Origin: Paraburkholderia tagetis
Lineage (GTDB): Bacteria > Pseudomonadota > Gammaproteobacteria > Burkholderiales > Burkholderiaceae
Direction of reading: 5' to 3'
Assembly: GCF_022213065.1 (NCBI RefSeq)
Contig: NZ_JAKLJA010000026.1
Location: 1-64,000 of the forward strand
Length of the DNA stretch: 64,000 nucleotides
Shown: piece after piece, positions 1 through 8,538 of the stretch
Numbering within the stretch: position 1 is the first letter of the stretch
Layout of the letters: the number at the start of each line of letters is the position of its first letter
The notes under the pieces: model-generated
Told to the model about the DNA's origin: nothing
Seen by the model: the letters and a program-made list of their open reading frames with translations, nothing else
Databases searched by the model: none
Program-made: the position numbers and the translations under genes

Positions 1-23
1 TGTTACGTCCCGAACTATTTGAG
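1..23 (+). repeat. Left terminal inverted repeat
   Basis: The first 23 bases match the reverse complement of 3380-3402 at 18 of 23 positions, sharing TGT.ACGTCCCG and TATTT blocks. This fixes the left end of the element. Confidence 0.8.
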
Positions 24-180
24 TTTTAGCGGGAGGCGTTTATCTCGCGAACGTCGGGAACGATTTTTTGAACTTCACCGCGCGAAGCGCGGGACACGAG
101 GGGCGTAAAGAAGGCCGGTGCTGCCGTGATATCGTGAGACGGGTTCCAAGCCAACTCTCGAATCAACAACAGACCAGCCT

Positions 181-714
181 ATGCGACGAATCGTACGCGC
201 ATTCCTCTCTCTCGAACAGCATCTTCGCTCTATCGTCTCCACCCCGCAGTCCTACCGCCCCAGTCATTGCCCACATTGCGGCTTCGGCGGACTCTGGGCC
301 CACGGCTTCTATGGCCGCAAGGCTGACCGCAGCAGCGGCGCCAGACTCAACCCGGTGCCCGTGGCGCGCTTCTGTTGCCAGTCGTGTGGTCGCACCTGCT
401 CGCGTCTGCCGCTATGCATCTGCCCACGGCGGTGGTACGCATGGGCCCTGCAGCAACTGGTTCTCTCGCTGATGCTCTTTGGCCTGTCCCTGCGCAGCAC
501 CGCGAAGGTGACCGGTCTCAGCCGCAATACCGTGCGTCGCTGGTGGCGCTGGCTGCGCGAGCGCACCCCCGTTTTCGCCTTCCTCCTGCGCAGCCGCTTC
601 CCCGAGCTCGGCCGCACAACCGACACGATGTCGTTCTGGCAGGCATGCCTTGCCTGCATGCCCTTGTGCATGGCGATGGCCTGGCTCGACCTGGACGACC
701 TGAGCGTCCCGTGA
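181..714 (+). CDS. Zinc-ribbon and helix-turn-helix protein of the transposable element
   Basis: A 177-residue protein with two CxxC pairs (CPHC and CQSC, about residues 32-35 and 66-69) forming a likely zinc ribbon. A helix-turn-helix follows around residues 107-123 (SLRSTAKVTGLSRNTVRRWW). This layout is common in accessory proteins and N-terminal regions of transposases that bind element ends. The C-terminus is hydrophobic and ends abruptly, so a longer ancestor is possible. It is the first gene of the element, 135 bp before the transposase. A role in target choice or end recognition is inferred; no catalytic motif is visible. Confidence 0.6.
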   Translation: MRRIVRAFLSLEQHLRSIVSTPQSYRPSHCPHCGFGGLWAHGFYGRKADRSSGARLNPVPVARFCCQSCGRTCSRLPLCICPRRWYAWALQQLVLSLMLFGLSLRSTAKVTGLSRNTVRRWWRWLRERTPVFAFLLRSRFPELGRTTDTMSFWQACLACMPLCMAMAWLDLDDLSVP

Positions 715-849
715 TCCGCTGAGCCTGGCGCGCCGCGAGACGGCCAGTTTCACGTTTTTTCAGGGTGCCCACACAGTCTGGCCACTTCCGTTGCTTTCGC
801 AACGGCGATTTCATGTCGATTCCTCAATTGAACGAAGGAATCTATCGAC

Positions 850-2172
850 ATGAATCACATCGACGAGATGGCACTGTTCCGTCTGGGCGTACTGGGTCCG
901 CTCACCAGCCGCGGCGAACTCGCCCGCGGTGAACTCGCTCGCCTGATCCGCCAGATCGCACAGCAGGAGTACGCGATCCCCGGCTCCCAACGCCGCCATA
1001 TCAGCGAGAAGACGCTACGCGCATGGTACGACCTCTGGCGTCGCGACGGCATCACGGGGCTGGCCAGCAAGCCGCGCACCGATCGCGGCGCCTCGAAGCT
1101 CAGTGAAGCTGTCCAGGACGCCGTGCTCGCGGCCAAACGCGAGAACCCCCGGCGCTCAATCCGCCAGATCCGTCTGCTGCTCGAAGGCGCCGGCGTCGTG
1201 CCGCGAGACTCGCTCTCGAAGAGCGCCGTGCACCGCCTGCTCAAGATCCACGGCCTCTCGCGCATCAGCGGCCCCTGCGTCGTGCCCGACGAGAAGCGCA
1301 GCTTCGTGGCCGAGCACGCCGGCTCCATCTGGTACGGCGACGTCCTGCACGGCCCCACGTTGTTGCTGGGTGGCAAACGCCGCAAGTGCTACCTCGTCTC
1401 CTTGATGGATGACGCTTCGCGCCTGATCGCCCATAGCGCGTTCTGCCTGTCCGAGACGGCGCTCGATATCGAAGGGGTGCTCAAGCAGGCGTTAATGAGA
1501 AGAGGTCTGCCAGGCCGCCTGGTTGTCGACAACGGTTCGGCCTATCGCAGCGCGACACTGCAGGGCATCTGCGCCCGCCTGTCCATCCGGCTCATCTATT
1601 GCCGCCCCTATCAGCCCGCGTCGAAGGGCAAGATCGAACGCTGGCACAGGACGCTACGCTCCCAGTTCCTCGCCGAACTTGATACGACCCATGTCCGCGA
1701 TCTGGGCGATCTGAACGCCCGCCTTTGGGCCTGGATCGACCAGATCTATAACCGCAGCAAGCACAGCGCACTCGGTGAGCATACGCCACTCTCGCGCTAT
1801 CAGCAGGACCTGCCGCGCATCCGCCTGCTCGGGCCACTGGCCGCGCAGCTCGACGAACTGTTCTGGCATCGCGTCAAACGCCTGGTGCGCCGCGACGGTA
1901 CGGTCTCCTACGAAGGCACACGCTTTGAAGTCCCTTATGAGCTCACCGGACAGCACGTGAGCCTCGTCGTCGATCCGCACAGCGGCACCGTCATGCATGT
2001 CGAGAACGAGGCGGGGCAGGCCATTGGTGCGGCCACCCGGCTCGATGCGCTCGCCAACAGCACGCGCCGGCGGCAGCGCCCCGGCAGCGATGCGGCGAGC
2101 GCCCACGTCTCCACGGGCCCGAACCTCATCGAGCTCGCCCATCAGCAGCACTACCCGCACACGGAGCAATGA
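850..2172 (+). CDS. DDE integrase-type transposase (Mu/TniA-like)
   Basis: A 440-residue transposase. An N-terminal helix-turn-helix region (about 20-140) precedes a retroviral integrase-like core with Asp164 in YGDVLHG, Asp227 in VVDNGS and Glu263 in GKIERWH. The D-to-E spacing of 35 residues is the classic DDE arrangement. A C-terminal beta-rich Mu-type domain follows (about 350-400). It catalyses strand transfer of the element. The start is ATG after a short leader, and the stop almost touches the ATPase gene (ATG at 2174), so the two are translationally linked as in TniA/TniB and IstA/IstB pairs. Confidence 0.9.
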   Translation: MNHIDEMALFRLGVLGPLTSRGELARGELARLIRQIAQQEYAIPGSQRRHISEKTLRAWYDLWRRDGITGLASKPRTDRGASKLSEAVQDAVLAAKRENPRRSIRQIRLLLEGAGVVPRDSLSKSAVHRLLKIHGLSRISGPCVVPDEKRSFVAEHAGSIWYGDVLHGPTLLLGGKRRKCYLVSLMDDASRLIAHSAFCLSETALDIEGVLKQALMRRGLPGRLVVDNGSAYRSATLQGICARLSIRLIYCRPYQPASKGKIERWHRTLRSQFLAELDTTHVRDLGDLNARLWAWIDQIYNRSKHSALGEHTPLSRYQQDLPRIRLLGPLAAQLDELFWHRVKRLVRRDGTVSYEGTRFEVPYELTGQHVSLVVDPHSGTVMHVENEAGQAIGAATRLDALANSTRRRQRPGSDAASAHVSTGPNLIELAHQQHYPHTEQ

Positions 2173-2173
2173 C

Positions 2174-2968
2174 ATGTACCGTCAGCATTTCGGCCTGCGC
2201 TGCGCGCCGCTGGACAAGGACTCGATCGAACTGTGGGACGACGGCGCCATTACGCATCTGCGTGATCGCTTCCAGTGGCTGCTCGATAGCCCAGGCGTCG
2301 GCCTGCTCACCGGCGAGCCCGGCGTGGGCAAGACCTCCACCTTGCGTCACATCACCAGCAAACTCAATCCGCACCGCTATCAGGTCATCTACACGGCCGA
2401 GACCGACTTCGGCCGCGTCGACCTGTATCGCGCGCTCGCGCGCGGACTCGGGCTCGAGCCCAGCTACCGGCGTGCCGACCTTTGGCGCGACATCAAGCAG
2501 CGCATCGTCGAACTCGCCCAGAGCCGCCAGATCGTGCCCGTATGGATCATTGACGAATCCCAGCACCTCGCCGCCGAGTTTTTCCGCGATCTGCCGTCGT
2601 TCCTGAACTTTTCACAGGACGCCAGGGATCTCATCACCGTCTGGCTCGTTGGTCACCCGTCGCTGGCCAGCATGCTCGAACGGGCGCAGTTCAACGCGCT
2701 CCACAGCCGCATCCAGGTACGCGTGCACTTTGCGCCGGTTCTGGAGCGCGAACGCTTCTCCCAGCTCATCGCTCACGCGCTCAACGCCGCTGGCTGCACC
2801 CACACGCTGCTCTCCGATTCCGCCCTCGAGCAACTGCGCGAGGCCTCGCGCGGGGTGCCCCGTCAGGCCGGGCGCATCCTGCGTAACGCCATGCGCCTGG
2901 CCGTACCGAAAGGGCTGAACCACATCCCCGACGAACTCCTGCAGCGCGCCATCGAGGAGGTGCGGTGA
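2174..2968 (+). CDS. AAA ATPase transposition helper (TniB/ExeA-like)
   Basis: A 264-residue P-loop ATPase with Walker A GEPGVGKTS (about residues 43-51) and Walker B-like VWIIDESQH (about 121-129), the pattern of TniB, MuB and IstB helpers that select targets and activate the DDE transposase. The ATG at 2174 lies 1 bp after the transposase stop. I chose it over upstream in-frame starts because those would overlap the transposase coding end. Its neighbours support a role in transposition rather than in type II secretion, where ExeA homologues also occur. Confidence 0.88.
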   Translation: MYRQHFGLRCAPLDKDSIELWDDGAITHLRDRFQWLLDSPGVGLLTGEPGVGKTSTLRHITSKLNPHRYQVIYTAETDFGRVDLYRALARGLGLEPSYRRADLWRDIKQRIVELAQSRQIVPVWIIDESQHLAAEFFRDLPSFLNFSQDARDLITVWLVGHPSLASMLERAQFNALHSRIQVRVHFAPVLERERFSQLIAHALNAAGCTHTLLSDSALEQLREASRGVPRQAGRILRNAMRLAVPKGLNHIPDELLQRAIEEVR

Positions 2969-3010
2969 GCATGATCTTCAAACCGTCGTACTTCAATCGC
3001 GAGGTGCACC

Positions 3011-3199
3011 ATGTTCATCTTTACCCGCAACGCCAAATCCTGCCGACCTGAGCTTACTGATGAAGCGGCCTGGCTGATCCGGCTCATGCTTGCCGACCTC
3101 TACCAATGGTTCGACTGGGAGTACGGCACGCAGGCACGTCGTTATCGTCCGCCCGACGTCCCGCCGCTCGATGAGGACCCACTGGACGATCCATTCTAG
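3011..3199 (+). CDS. Small acidic protein at the end of the transposable element
   Basis: A 62-residue protein with a GAGGTG ribosome binding site just upstream of the ATG. The C-terminal half is rich in Pro and Asp (PPLDEDPLDDPF), and the centre contains a Trp/Tyr-rich helix (LYQWFDWEY). No family is recognised. It lies inside the terminal repeats, 42 bp after the ATPase gene, and so belongs to the element. A partner or regulator of the ATPase is possible but unsupported. Confidence 0.5.
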   Translation: MFIFTRNAKSCRPELTDEAAWLIRLMLADLYQWFDWEYGTQARRYRPPDVPPLDEDPLDDPF

Positions 3200-3203
3200 A
3201 CTT

Positions 3204-3232
3204 CGGCCCCGGCGTTCATCGCGTCGGGGCCG
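3204..3232 (+). terminator. Possible hairpin after the element's gene string
   Basis: CGGCCCCG (3204-3211) pairs with CGGGGCCG (3225-3232) across a 13-base loop directly after the last gene of the element. There is no clear T run, so it may be a weak or factor-assisted terminator. Confidence 0.3.
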
Positions 3233-3379
3233 CTTCACTTTGGCGCGTACGCGCGACGCTTCCCGCCGTTTCCCCGTTCCCTCTGAACCCCGTTTCGCGC
3301 TCTGCGTGATCGTGTGCATTTCCATCAAAGCGCGAGACGACTCGATTCGTTTCACCCCGAATAGCGCGGGACGTCACTT

Positions 3380-3402
3380 CTTAAATATCCCGGGACGTTA
3401 CA
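3380..3402 (-). repeat. Right terminal inverted repeat
   Basis: Reverse complement of the left end with five mismatches, ending in CGGGACGTTACA at 3402. The IS701-type reading frame resumes immediately after it, which places the right boundary precisely. Confidence 0.8.
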
Positions 3403-3403
3403 G

Positions 3404-4060
3404 CCGCCCAAACCCTGGAGTGGCCTCGGTCAGCCACCGAAATTGTTGCGCCGTGCGCCCGGCCATAAACCGCTCGTGGTGAAGGAACTGGCCATGCAAT
3501 TACCCACGAACGCCTGGCAAACCGTAACCTGGCGGGAAGGCAGCAACGCAGCACTTTCCTCACGCTTTGCCGCCGTACGGGTTCGTCCCGCACATCACGA
3601 CTATTGGCGAAGTACCGTTCGCGACGAAGAATGGTTGCTTATTGAATGGCCTGATGGCGATACGGAGCCGCTCAAATACTTTCTCACTACTGCACCCGAG
3701 GAGGCGACCCTCGAGCAGCTTGTCTTCGTGACCAAAATGCGCTGGCGCATCGAGCGCGACTATCAGGACCTGAAGCAGGAGTTCGGGCTCGGTCATTATG
3801 AGGGGCGAGGCTGGCGTGGCTTTCACCATCACGCCACACTGAGTATCGCTGCGTACGGGTTTCTGATGGCTCAGCGACTCAGAATGCAATCAGATGGACG
3901 TGGTAAAAAAAACTTCCTTGAACGCGCGCTGCCTGCCCTTCCCTCGGATTACATCCCCCGGGGCAGTCCAGCGCGCTCAGCGCCACGTTCCTGATTCCAT
4001 GACTACGTTGCGCATCCTACTTGGACAAAGGCTCATGCAACGATGGCACTCTTCCTGTAC
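3404..4060 (+). pseudogene. IS701-family transposase, 3' part, interrupted
   Basis: Read from 3404 the frame is open and typical of the C-terminal third of IS701/IS4-like transposases. It contains a Y-R-E-K style segment (RWRIERDYQDLKQEFGLGHY, near 3740-3800) and then HHHATLSIAAYGFLMAQR. The 5' part must lie left of the window because the transposable element sits at the junction. A second defect is near 3975: the reading jumps to another frame that continues the family ending (QRHVPDSMTTLRILLGQRL). The copy is therefore dead twice over. Confidence 0.75.
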
Positions 4061-4083
4061 GACAATAGAGCACGCAACTGATT

Positions 4084-4842
4084 TTATGACACAGTGGTAC
4101 TAGGCTGATCCAGCTCGGTAACCGAATCTTCAATCACCTGGTCGAGGTCCTCGCGGGCCGCGGCTGGCGTGCCAGCCGCCGTCAATTCGGCTTGCACTTC
4201 GCGCAGCGCCTGCTTCAGTCGTTCTTTCTCATCAGCGCCGATTGACTGGGCGATGTTTGAGACGGCGTTCGCGCCCGTCTGCACCGCGCCGACCGTGCCG
4301 TAAAAGTTATAGCTTTGAGGTGCCTGTTTGTCCGTCGCCATCGCTGACCGTGCCGAGTCTTCGCAGTAGAGGTCGATTTCCACGAAATGCTTTTCGAGTT
4401 GATGAGGGAGTGCCCTCTGAAAGGCATCCATGGCAAACCTATTGTGCCCGCCTAGCGTCTGAGCCTCGCGTAGCTTGGCGTCGAGCTCAGCAAATGTCTG
4501 TTGCAGCGTGTCCTCGAAAAGGCTTTTGAACTCGGCTGCCGCGCCTCCGGCATTTTCATTGCCATAAGTCCGATGCACGCGCACGATATCTCGCCAGATC
4601 TGGATTGCGCGATCCGCGACTGCGACCGCGAAGGCCTCGTCGAGCATTAGTAGCCGCGCGCCCGAGTGAACCAATCCCCGCTTGGCGCAGTCTGCATTAA
4701 TCCGCCCGATGTTCACGTCCAGCAACCTGCGCCCTTCTGCTAACTGCACGTTGCAGAGCACGCGGAATTTCTCAATGGCTGTATCGCTCAGCAGTGGCAT
4801 GGTGGCGACCCTCGCGTTCGGTCTGACCATTATGCCGGACAT
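4084..4842 (-). CDS. Hypothetical protein with a GTVGAVQTG motif
   Basis: A 252-residue soluble, helix-rich protein with no signal peptide or membrane segment. An N-terminal helical region (to about 170) is followed by FYGTVGAVQTGANAVSNI (about 182-199) and then a charged coiled-coil-like tail. Short Gly-rich GxVGAVQTGxN segments of this kind recur in AbiTii-like and other effector-associated bacterial proteins; that link is an impression, not a family call. The start could be the internal Met at 4800. It sits between a dead transposase and a toxin-antitoxin pair, on the opposite strand to both. Confidence 0.6.
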   Translation of the reverse strand: MSGIMVRPNARVATMPLLSDTAIEKFRVLCNVQLAEGRRLLDVNIGRINADCAKRGLVHSGARLLMLDEAFAVAVADRAIQIWRDIVRVHRTYGNENAGGAAAEFKSLFEDTLQQTFAELDAKLREAQTLGGHNRFAMDAFQRALPHQLEKHFVEIDLYCEDSARSAMATDKQAPQSYNFYGTVGAVQTGANAVSNIAQSIGADEKERLKQALREVQAELTAAGTPAAAREDLDQVIEDSVTELDQPSTTVS

Positions 4843-5012
4843 CGGGCGACGAGGATCTGCGCGGATTCGAGCTGAGCGAGCGCAAGGCCTGTCGGCGCGG
4901 CGGTGCAGTCGAACGGACCAAAAACAAATGGGGTAAGATCAATGCAGATAAACTCCCACTCTAAACTAGGCCAGAGGAGCATGATGTCGTGAAACACCCT
5001 ATACTTTCTTCC

Positions 5013-5210
5013 ATGAGCAAGCCTCTTGACCCCATCGTTTCTGAGTTCCAGACCGAGGAAGCTGCTGCGGCGCATGACCGTTGGTTTCGCGCCCGGGTGC
5101 AGACCTCGCTGGACGACCCGCGACCAGGGGTGCCACACGACCAGGTGATGGCAGAGGCTGAGGCCATCATTGCTGAAGCGGAACAGCGCCAGCGCGCCAA
5201 GACCGCGTGA
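5013..5210 (+). CDS. Type II antitoxin (ParE/RelE partner)
   Basis: A 65-residue protein beginning MSKPLDPIVSEFQTEE and ending in a long charged helix rich in Ala, Glu and Gln. It matches the short 'stability determinant' antitoxins that precede ParE-like toxins. The ATG at 5013 is preferred over the in-frame GTG at 4989, since family members begin at the MSKPL-like segment. Its stop overlaps the toxin start (TGATG at 5208-5212), so the pair is translationally coupled. It should neutralise the toxin and autorepress the promoter. Confidence 0.8.
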   Translation: MSKPLDPIVSEFQTEEAAAAHDRWFRARVQTSLDDPRPGVPHDQVMAEAEAIIAEAEQRQRAKTA

Positions 5211-5491
5211 TGCTTCCGATTATCTGGAAGCTCGAAGCCCGCACGGAATTCCTCGAGATCATTCGGTACATCGCCGAATTCAGCCCCCAGGCTGCTCGCG
5301 ATATGCGTCGGTGCATCCAGGCTTCCGTCATCCCGGCCGCTGAGCACCCGTTCCTCTTTCGCGAAGGCCGAGTCCCTGGCACCCGCGAAATCGTCTCCCA
5401 CCCAAACTACATCGTTGTCTATCGAGTCGAGATTGCCGCGATTGAAGTCGTGAGCGTTTTGCACGCTCGCGAGCAGTACCCACCCGACTGA
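5210..5491 (+). CDS. ParE/RelE-family toxin
   Basis: A 93-residue basic protein with the ParE/RelE layout: an N-terminal WKLEARTEFLEIIRYIAE helix pair, a central REGRVPGTREIV strand and a C-terminal YIVVYRVE...VVSVLHAREQYP strand set with the typical HAREQYP ending. The ATG at 5210 overlaps the antitoxin stop; a GTG at 5207 is also possible. Members poison gyrase (ParE) or cleave mRNA on ribosomes (RelE). Sequence reading alone does not settle which, although the HAR.QYP tail favours ParE. Confidence 0.85.
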   Translation: MLPIIWKLEARTEFLEIIRYIAEFSPQAARDMRRCIQASVIPAAEHPFLFREGRVPGTREIVSHPNYIVVYRVEIAAIEVVSVLHAREQYPPD

Positions 5492-5539
5492 CCCCGCATT
5501 GTGCGGAAAGTCGGCTTATAACTCCAACCCACTTTCCAC

Positions 5540-5926
5540 ATGAGCGAATCTCTCATCCTCTACCACGGCACCAGCCACGCGCGGGCCGACACCATCGAAG
5601 CAACGGGCTTCAACTTCATCAAGCGCCAGCACCGGGCTCTGTCGTTCGGAGACGGTGTGTACTTCTATCGTGACCTCGACAAAGCGCGTGAATTCGCTGA
5701 GGGCGACCACGAGTCAAATGCATGCGTGCTTGAGGTCGAAGTAAATGTCCCGGGCAATCGCCTTCGCGTGTTTAACGGGTCTGAAATTTTGAATGACCCG
5801 AGCTTCTTCAACCAGACTGCGGCCCGTGAAAACGCGCTGGTCCTCGACCTCACGAGGGATAACGGCATCTACGTCGTCCGTCCTGAAGGCCTTTCGTTGA
5901 TAAGTGTTCGTCAACGTCACATCTGA
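5540..5926 (+). CDS. Small ADP-ribosyltransferase-fold candidate
   Basis: A 128-residue protein that opens ESLILYHGTS, has FGDGVYFY around residues 37-43 and PEGLSLI near 115-121. Together these give a plausible His9, Tyr41 (or Tyr43), Glu116 set, as in the H-Y-E class of ADP-ribosyltransferase folds. The family link is inferred from motif order. It lies 48 bp after the toxin gene on the same strand and has its own short upstream gap, so it may be a separate cargo effector or part of the same stability locus. There is no secretion signal. Confidence 0.5.
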   Translation: MSESLILYHGTSHARADTIEATGFNFIKRQHRALSFGDGVYFYRDLDKAREFAEGDHESNACVLEVEVNVPGNRLRVFNGSEILNDPSFFNQTAARENALVLDLTRDNGIYVVRPEGLSLISVRQRHI

Positions 5927-6124
5927 CGCCAGTCGGCTCGCACGCCGCCGGATGAAAACTCCGTCCTACTCCATTAATGTGCTCAGCGCACGGCTGACGC
6001 GTCTTTTGCAGTAACCGCCCTCGCGCGTGTATTCGCACATCGGTTCCGCCCCCGCGGCCCTGGTATGTGTTTGCACGCGCATTTTCATACGTATTCCTAT
6101 ACACTGACTAACAAGGGTATCCTC

Positions 6125-6468
6125 ATGTTCCTCAATCGCAAAACCAAGACCCAAATCGGCGATCTGCGCGTGTTGTTCTATACGGACGCAGCAGTGCACG
6201 GCTCGCACGGCCAGATCAAGGTCTCGCGCCGCAAGCACAACTTGCGCGAGCGCGTTGTGAACTTAGTCTTCGTTGGGCCGTCACCTTTGACGAAACGCTG
6301 CTCGATCTAACGGTCGACGGAAATCTTACGCTCGCGGACTTCGATCAATCGAAGATGGTTATCGACGAGCCGGATGATGCGGACCAGGGCGTGCAGGGGA
6401 ATATTAGTGCCCGCGCGCAGACCGATCCCGCAAAGACGCGCATCCGTGAGGGGGCTACAGGTAAATGA
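6125..6468 (+). pseudogene. Small hypothetical gene with a frameshift
   Basis: From the ATG at 6125 the frame reads about 45 plausible residues (MFLNRKTKTQIGDLRV...). The next frame then takes over near 6265 and continues in protein-like fashion (WAVTFDETLLDLTVDGN...DFDQSK) to a TGA at 6466-6468. A single-base indel would restore an approximately 114-residue protein. No family is recognised. A sequencing error cannot be excluded. Confidence 0.4.
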
Positions 6469-6721
6469 TTTCACAGTCACTTGCGCATTGCTGGTTGGAA
6501 CGTCCTCACAGCCATCACCAAATGTCCCCGTTTTGTATGGTGGCGACCACCAGCACCGGCGCATACAGTCACACGCTGTTGGGCGCGGATTTGGTGCGCG
6601 CACATAGCGCAAGACGGCGCGCGAGTTCTATGAACTGCGCGCTGCTCATTCCCGGCCAGCACGCAGCCAGTAGTGCCGGCTCAGGCGACGAAGGCGGCAA
6701 GATAACCTCGCTGGACGCGGT

Positions 6722-8284
6722 TTATCCCGCGTCTCCAACATTGAATACCGATACCGCACTCTCCAACTTTGTCGCCTGACTCTCAAGCGACTGAGCCGCG
6801 GCAGCGGCCTGCTCCACCAGGGCGGCGTTCTGCTGCGTCACTTTGTCCATCTGGTTGACGGCCTGATTGACTTGTTCAATACCCCGGCTTTGCTCCACGG
6901 ACGCCGCGGCGATTTCGGCCACAATATCCGAAACCTGTTTGATCGCTTGCTTGACCTGTTCCATCGTGGCTCCGACTTCCACGGCTTGCTTCGAGCCCTC
7001 CTGAATCATCGCCACGGACGAACCAATCAGGCCTTTGATTTCCTTTGCGGCGGCGGCGGAGCGTTGAGCCAGACTGCGAACTTCACTGGCAACGACGGCG
7101 AAGCCGCGCCCTTGTCCGCCTGCACGCGCAGCTTCCACCGCGGCATTGAGCGCAAGAATATTGGTCTGAAACGCAATACCTTCTATCAGGCCGGTAATTT
7201 CGGAAATCCTCATCGAGCTGTGACTGATGTTGTCGATCGTCGCTACCATCATTTGAACCGCATCGTTGCCGGTGTCGGCCATGGCGGTGGCGATCGTGGC
7301 CAGCTCATTTGCCTGATACGCGTTGTCCGCGTTCTGCTTCACGGTCTGGGTCAGCTGCGTCATACTAGCCGCGGTTTCTTCGAGAGACGCGGCTTGCTGC
7401 TCAGTACGAGCCGACAAATCAATGTTGCCCATCGCAAGCTCGGCCGAACTCAAATTGATGGCACGAACGCCTGAAACGACCGAACTGACAATGCTCACGA
7501 GCGATGCCTGCATCGTCTCGAGCGAACGCAGCAACGCGCCAGTCTCGTCGTTGTACGATGGCTTGATCACGCGGTTAAGCTTGCCTTGCGCAATTGCCTC
7601 CGCGGCGCCGACGGCCTCCGCCAGCGGGACACGAATTGATCTGGTCAGCCAACGCCCCAGCAAGCCTGCCACGGTGATCGCAAGCAATGTTGCGATCACC
7701 AGGCTCCCGCTGATGACGTCCTGCAATACCTCCTCCTCTTTCACTTGCTCGGCCACCAGCTTCTTCTCCGTGGCGTCGAGCTTATCCATTGCGGCAACCA
7801 GGTTATCCGTACCAAGATAATCGCCGAGATCTTCCTGCATCTTCTGCAATTCATCGAGTGAAGCGTCATGCGAAGTAACTTTCGAACGTAGTGCGAACAT
7901 CGGCTCCACTACATTTTTCACCCACATGGAATATTGCTGCAACGCATCGCCAACCTCCTTTTTCTCGGTTTCCGCAATCACGTTCGAAAGCTCCACCTTC
8001 GCGAGACTCCTCTTGAAGTCATCGATATGGTCGTTCTTCCATTCGAGATGTCCAGGCTCCCCGTTGAGGTTATAAGCCAACATCGCCCAAATGATATTCA
8101 GGTAGTCGGTGTTAGCGTCGCGCAAGGCCAGGAGATTGCTTTCCGAGCGCCTCGTCTCCTGAGTTTTGCTCGCAATGGCATGCAAAGCATAGAAACAGAC
8201 GATCGAGTCCAATAAAAAAACCACGATCACGCAGCAAAATGCGAACGTGAGCTTTTTCCCAATAGACGAATTTTTAATCTGCAT
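6722..8284 (-). CDS. Methyl-accepting chemotaxis protein
   Basis: A 520-residue chemoreceptor from the ATG at 8284. It has a first transmembrane segment (about 10-32), a periplasmic four-helix-bundle-type sensor (about 33-190), a second transmembrane segment (about 193-213), a HAMP region, and a long coiled-coil signalling domain with the conserved hairpin tip (EGIAFQTNILALNAAVEAARAGG) and flanking methylation helices. There is no C-terminal CheR-binding pentapeptide. It controls flagellar motors through CheA/CheW. The gene follows the porin and transporter on the same strand, so it may sense a substrate of that block, though the ligand cannot be read from the sequence. Confidence 0.92.
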   Translation of the reverse strand: MQIKNSSIGKKLTFAFCCVIVVFLLDSIVCFYALHAIASKTQETRRSESNLLALRDANTDYLNIIWAMLAYNLNGEPGHLEWKNDHIDDFKRSLAKVELSNVIAETEKKEVGDALQQYSMWVKNVVEPMFALRSKVTSHDASLDELQKMQEDLGDYLGTDNLVAAMDKLDATEKKLVAEQVKEEEVLQDVISGSLVIATLLAITVAGLLGRWLTRSIRVPLAEAVGAAEAIAQGKLNRVIKPSYNDETGALLRSLETMQASLVSIVSSVVSGVRAINLSSAELAMGNIDLSARTEQQAASLEETAASMTQLTQTVKQNADNAYQANELATIATAMADTGNDAVQMMVATIDNISHSSMRISEITGLIEGIAFQTNILALNAAVEAARAGGQGRGFAVVASEVRSLAQRSAAAAKEIKGLIGSSVAMIQEGSKQAVEVGATMEQVKQAIKQVSDIVAEIAAASVEQSRGIEQVNQAVNQMDKVTQQNAALVEQAAAAAQSLESQATKLESAVSVFNVGDAG

Positions 8285-8538
8285 TGCGTTTTCTCGAAGA
8301 ACCAGACATCGCCTGTGCCAATATCCATGACCCGCTTGTATCCCTGATACGTTTTTAATCGCGGCAGATGGCCGCCACTTTCGCGCCCAGTCGCGGGAAC
8401 GGTGACAGGCCTCAATGCCAATCAGACCGGGTCCGAGAGCAGCGAAGACGCAGAATCTCCGCACGGCGGCGGAGCTTTCTGCGCACAACTATGACGCCTC
8501 GCCGATCGACGCCGTGAACCGGGCAATCGCTTACGATT

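Larger units (their letters stand above)
1..3402 (+). mobile_element. Four-gene Mu/Tn7-like transposable element
   Basis: The element is bounded by imperfect inverted repeats that start TGT and end ACA, the TG...CA termini used by DDE elements of the Mu/Tn7/Tn552 kind. Inside are, in order, a zinc-ribbon/HTH protein, a DDE integrase-type transposase, an AAA ATPase and a 62-residue protein, all on the plus strand. Both ends carry extra copies of a CGGGACGT-like motif (about 47-62 and 86-95 on the left, 3366-3375 on the right), as expected for several transposase binding sites. It interrupts an IS701-family transposase gene whose 3' part starts at 3404. Position 1 coincides with the left tip, so the left flank and target duplication cannot be seen. 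Confidence 0.8.

Noticed and set aside
309..814. Minus-strand frames opposite the zinc-ribbon gene
   Set aside because: Arg-rich antisense shadows in GC-rich DNA without ribosome sites or family features.
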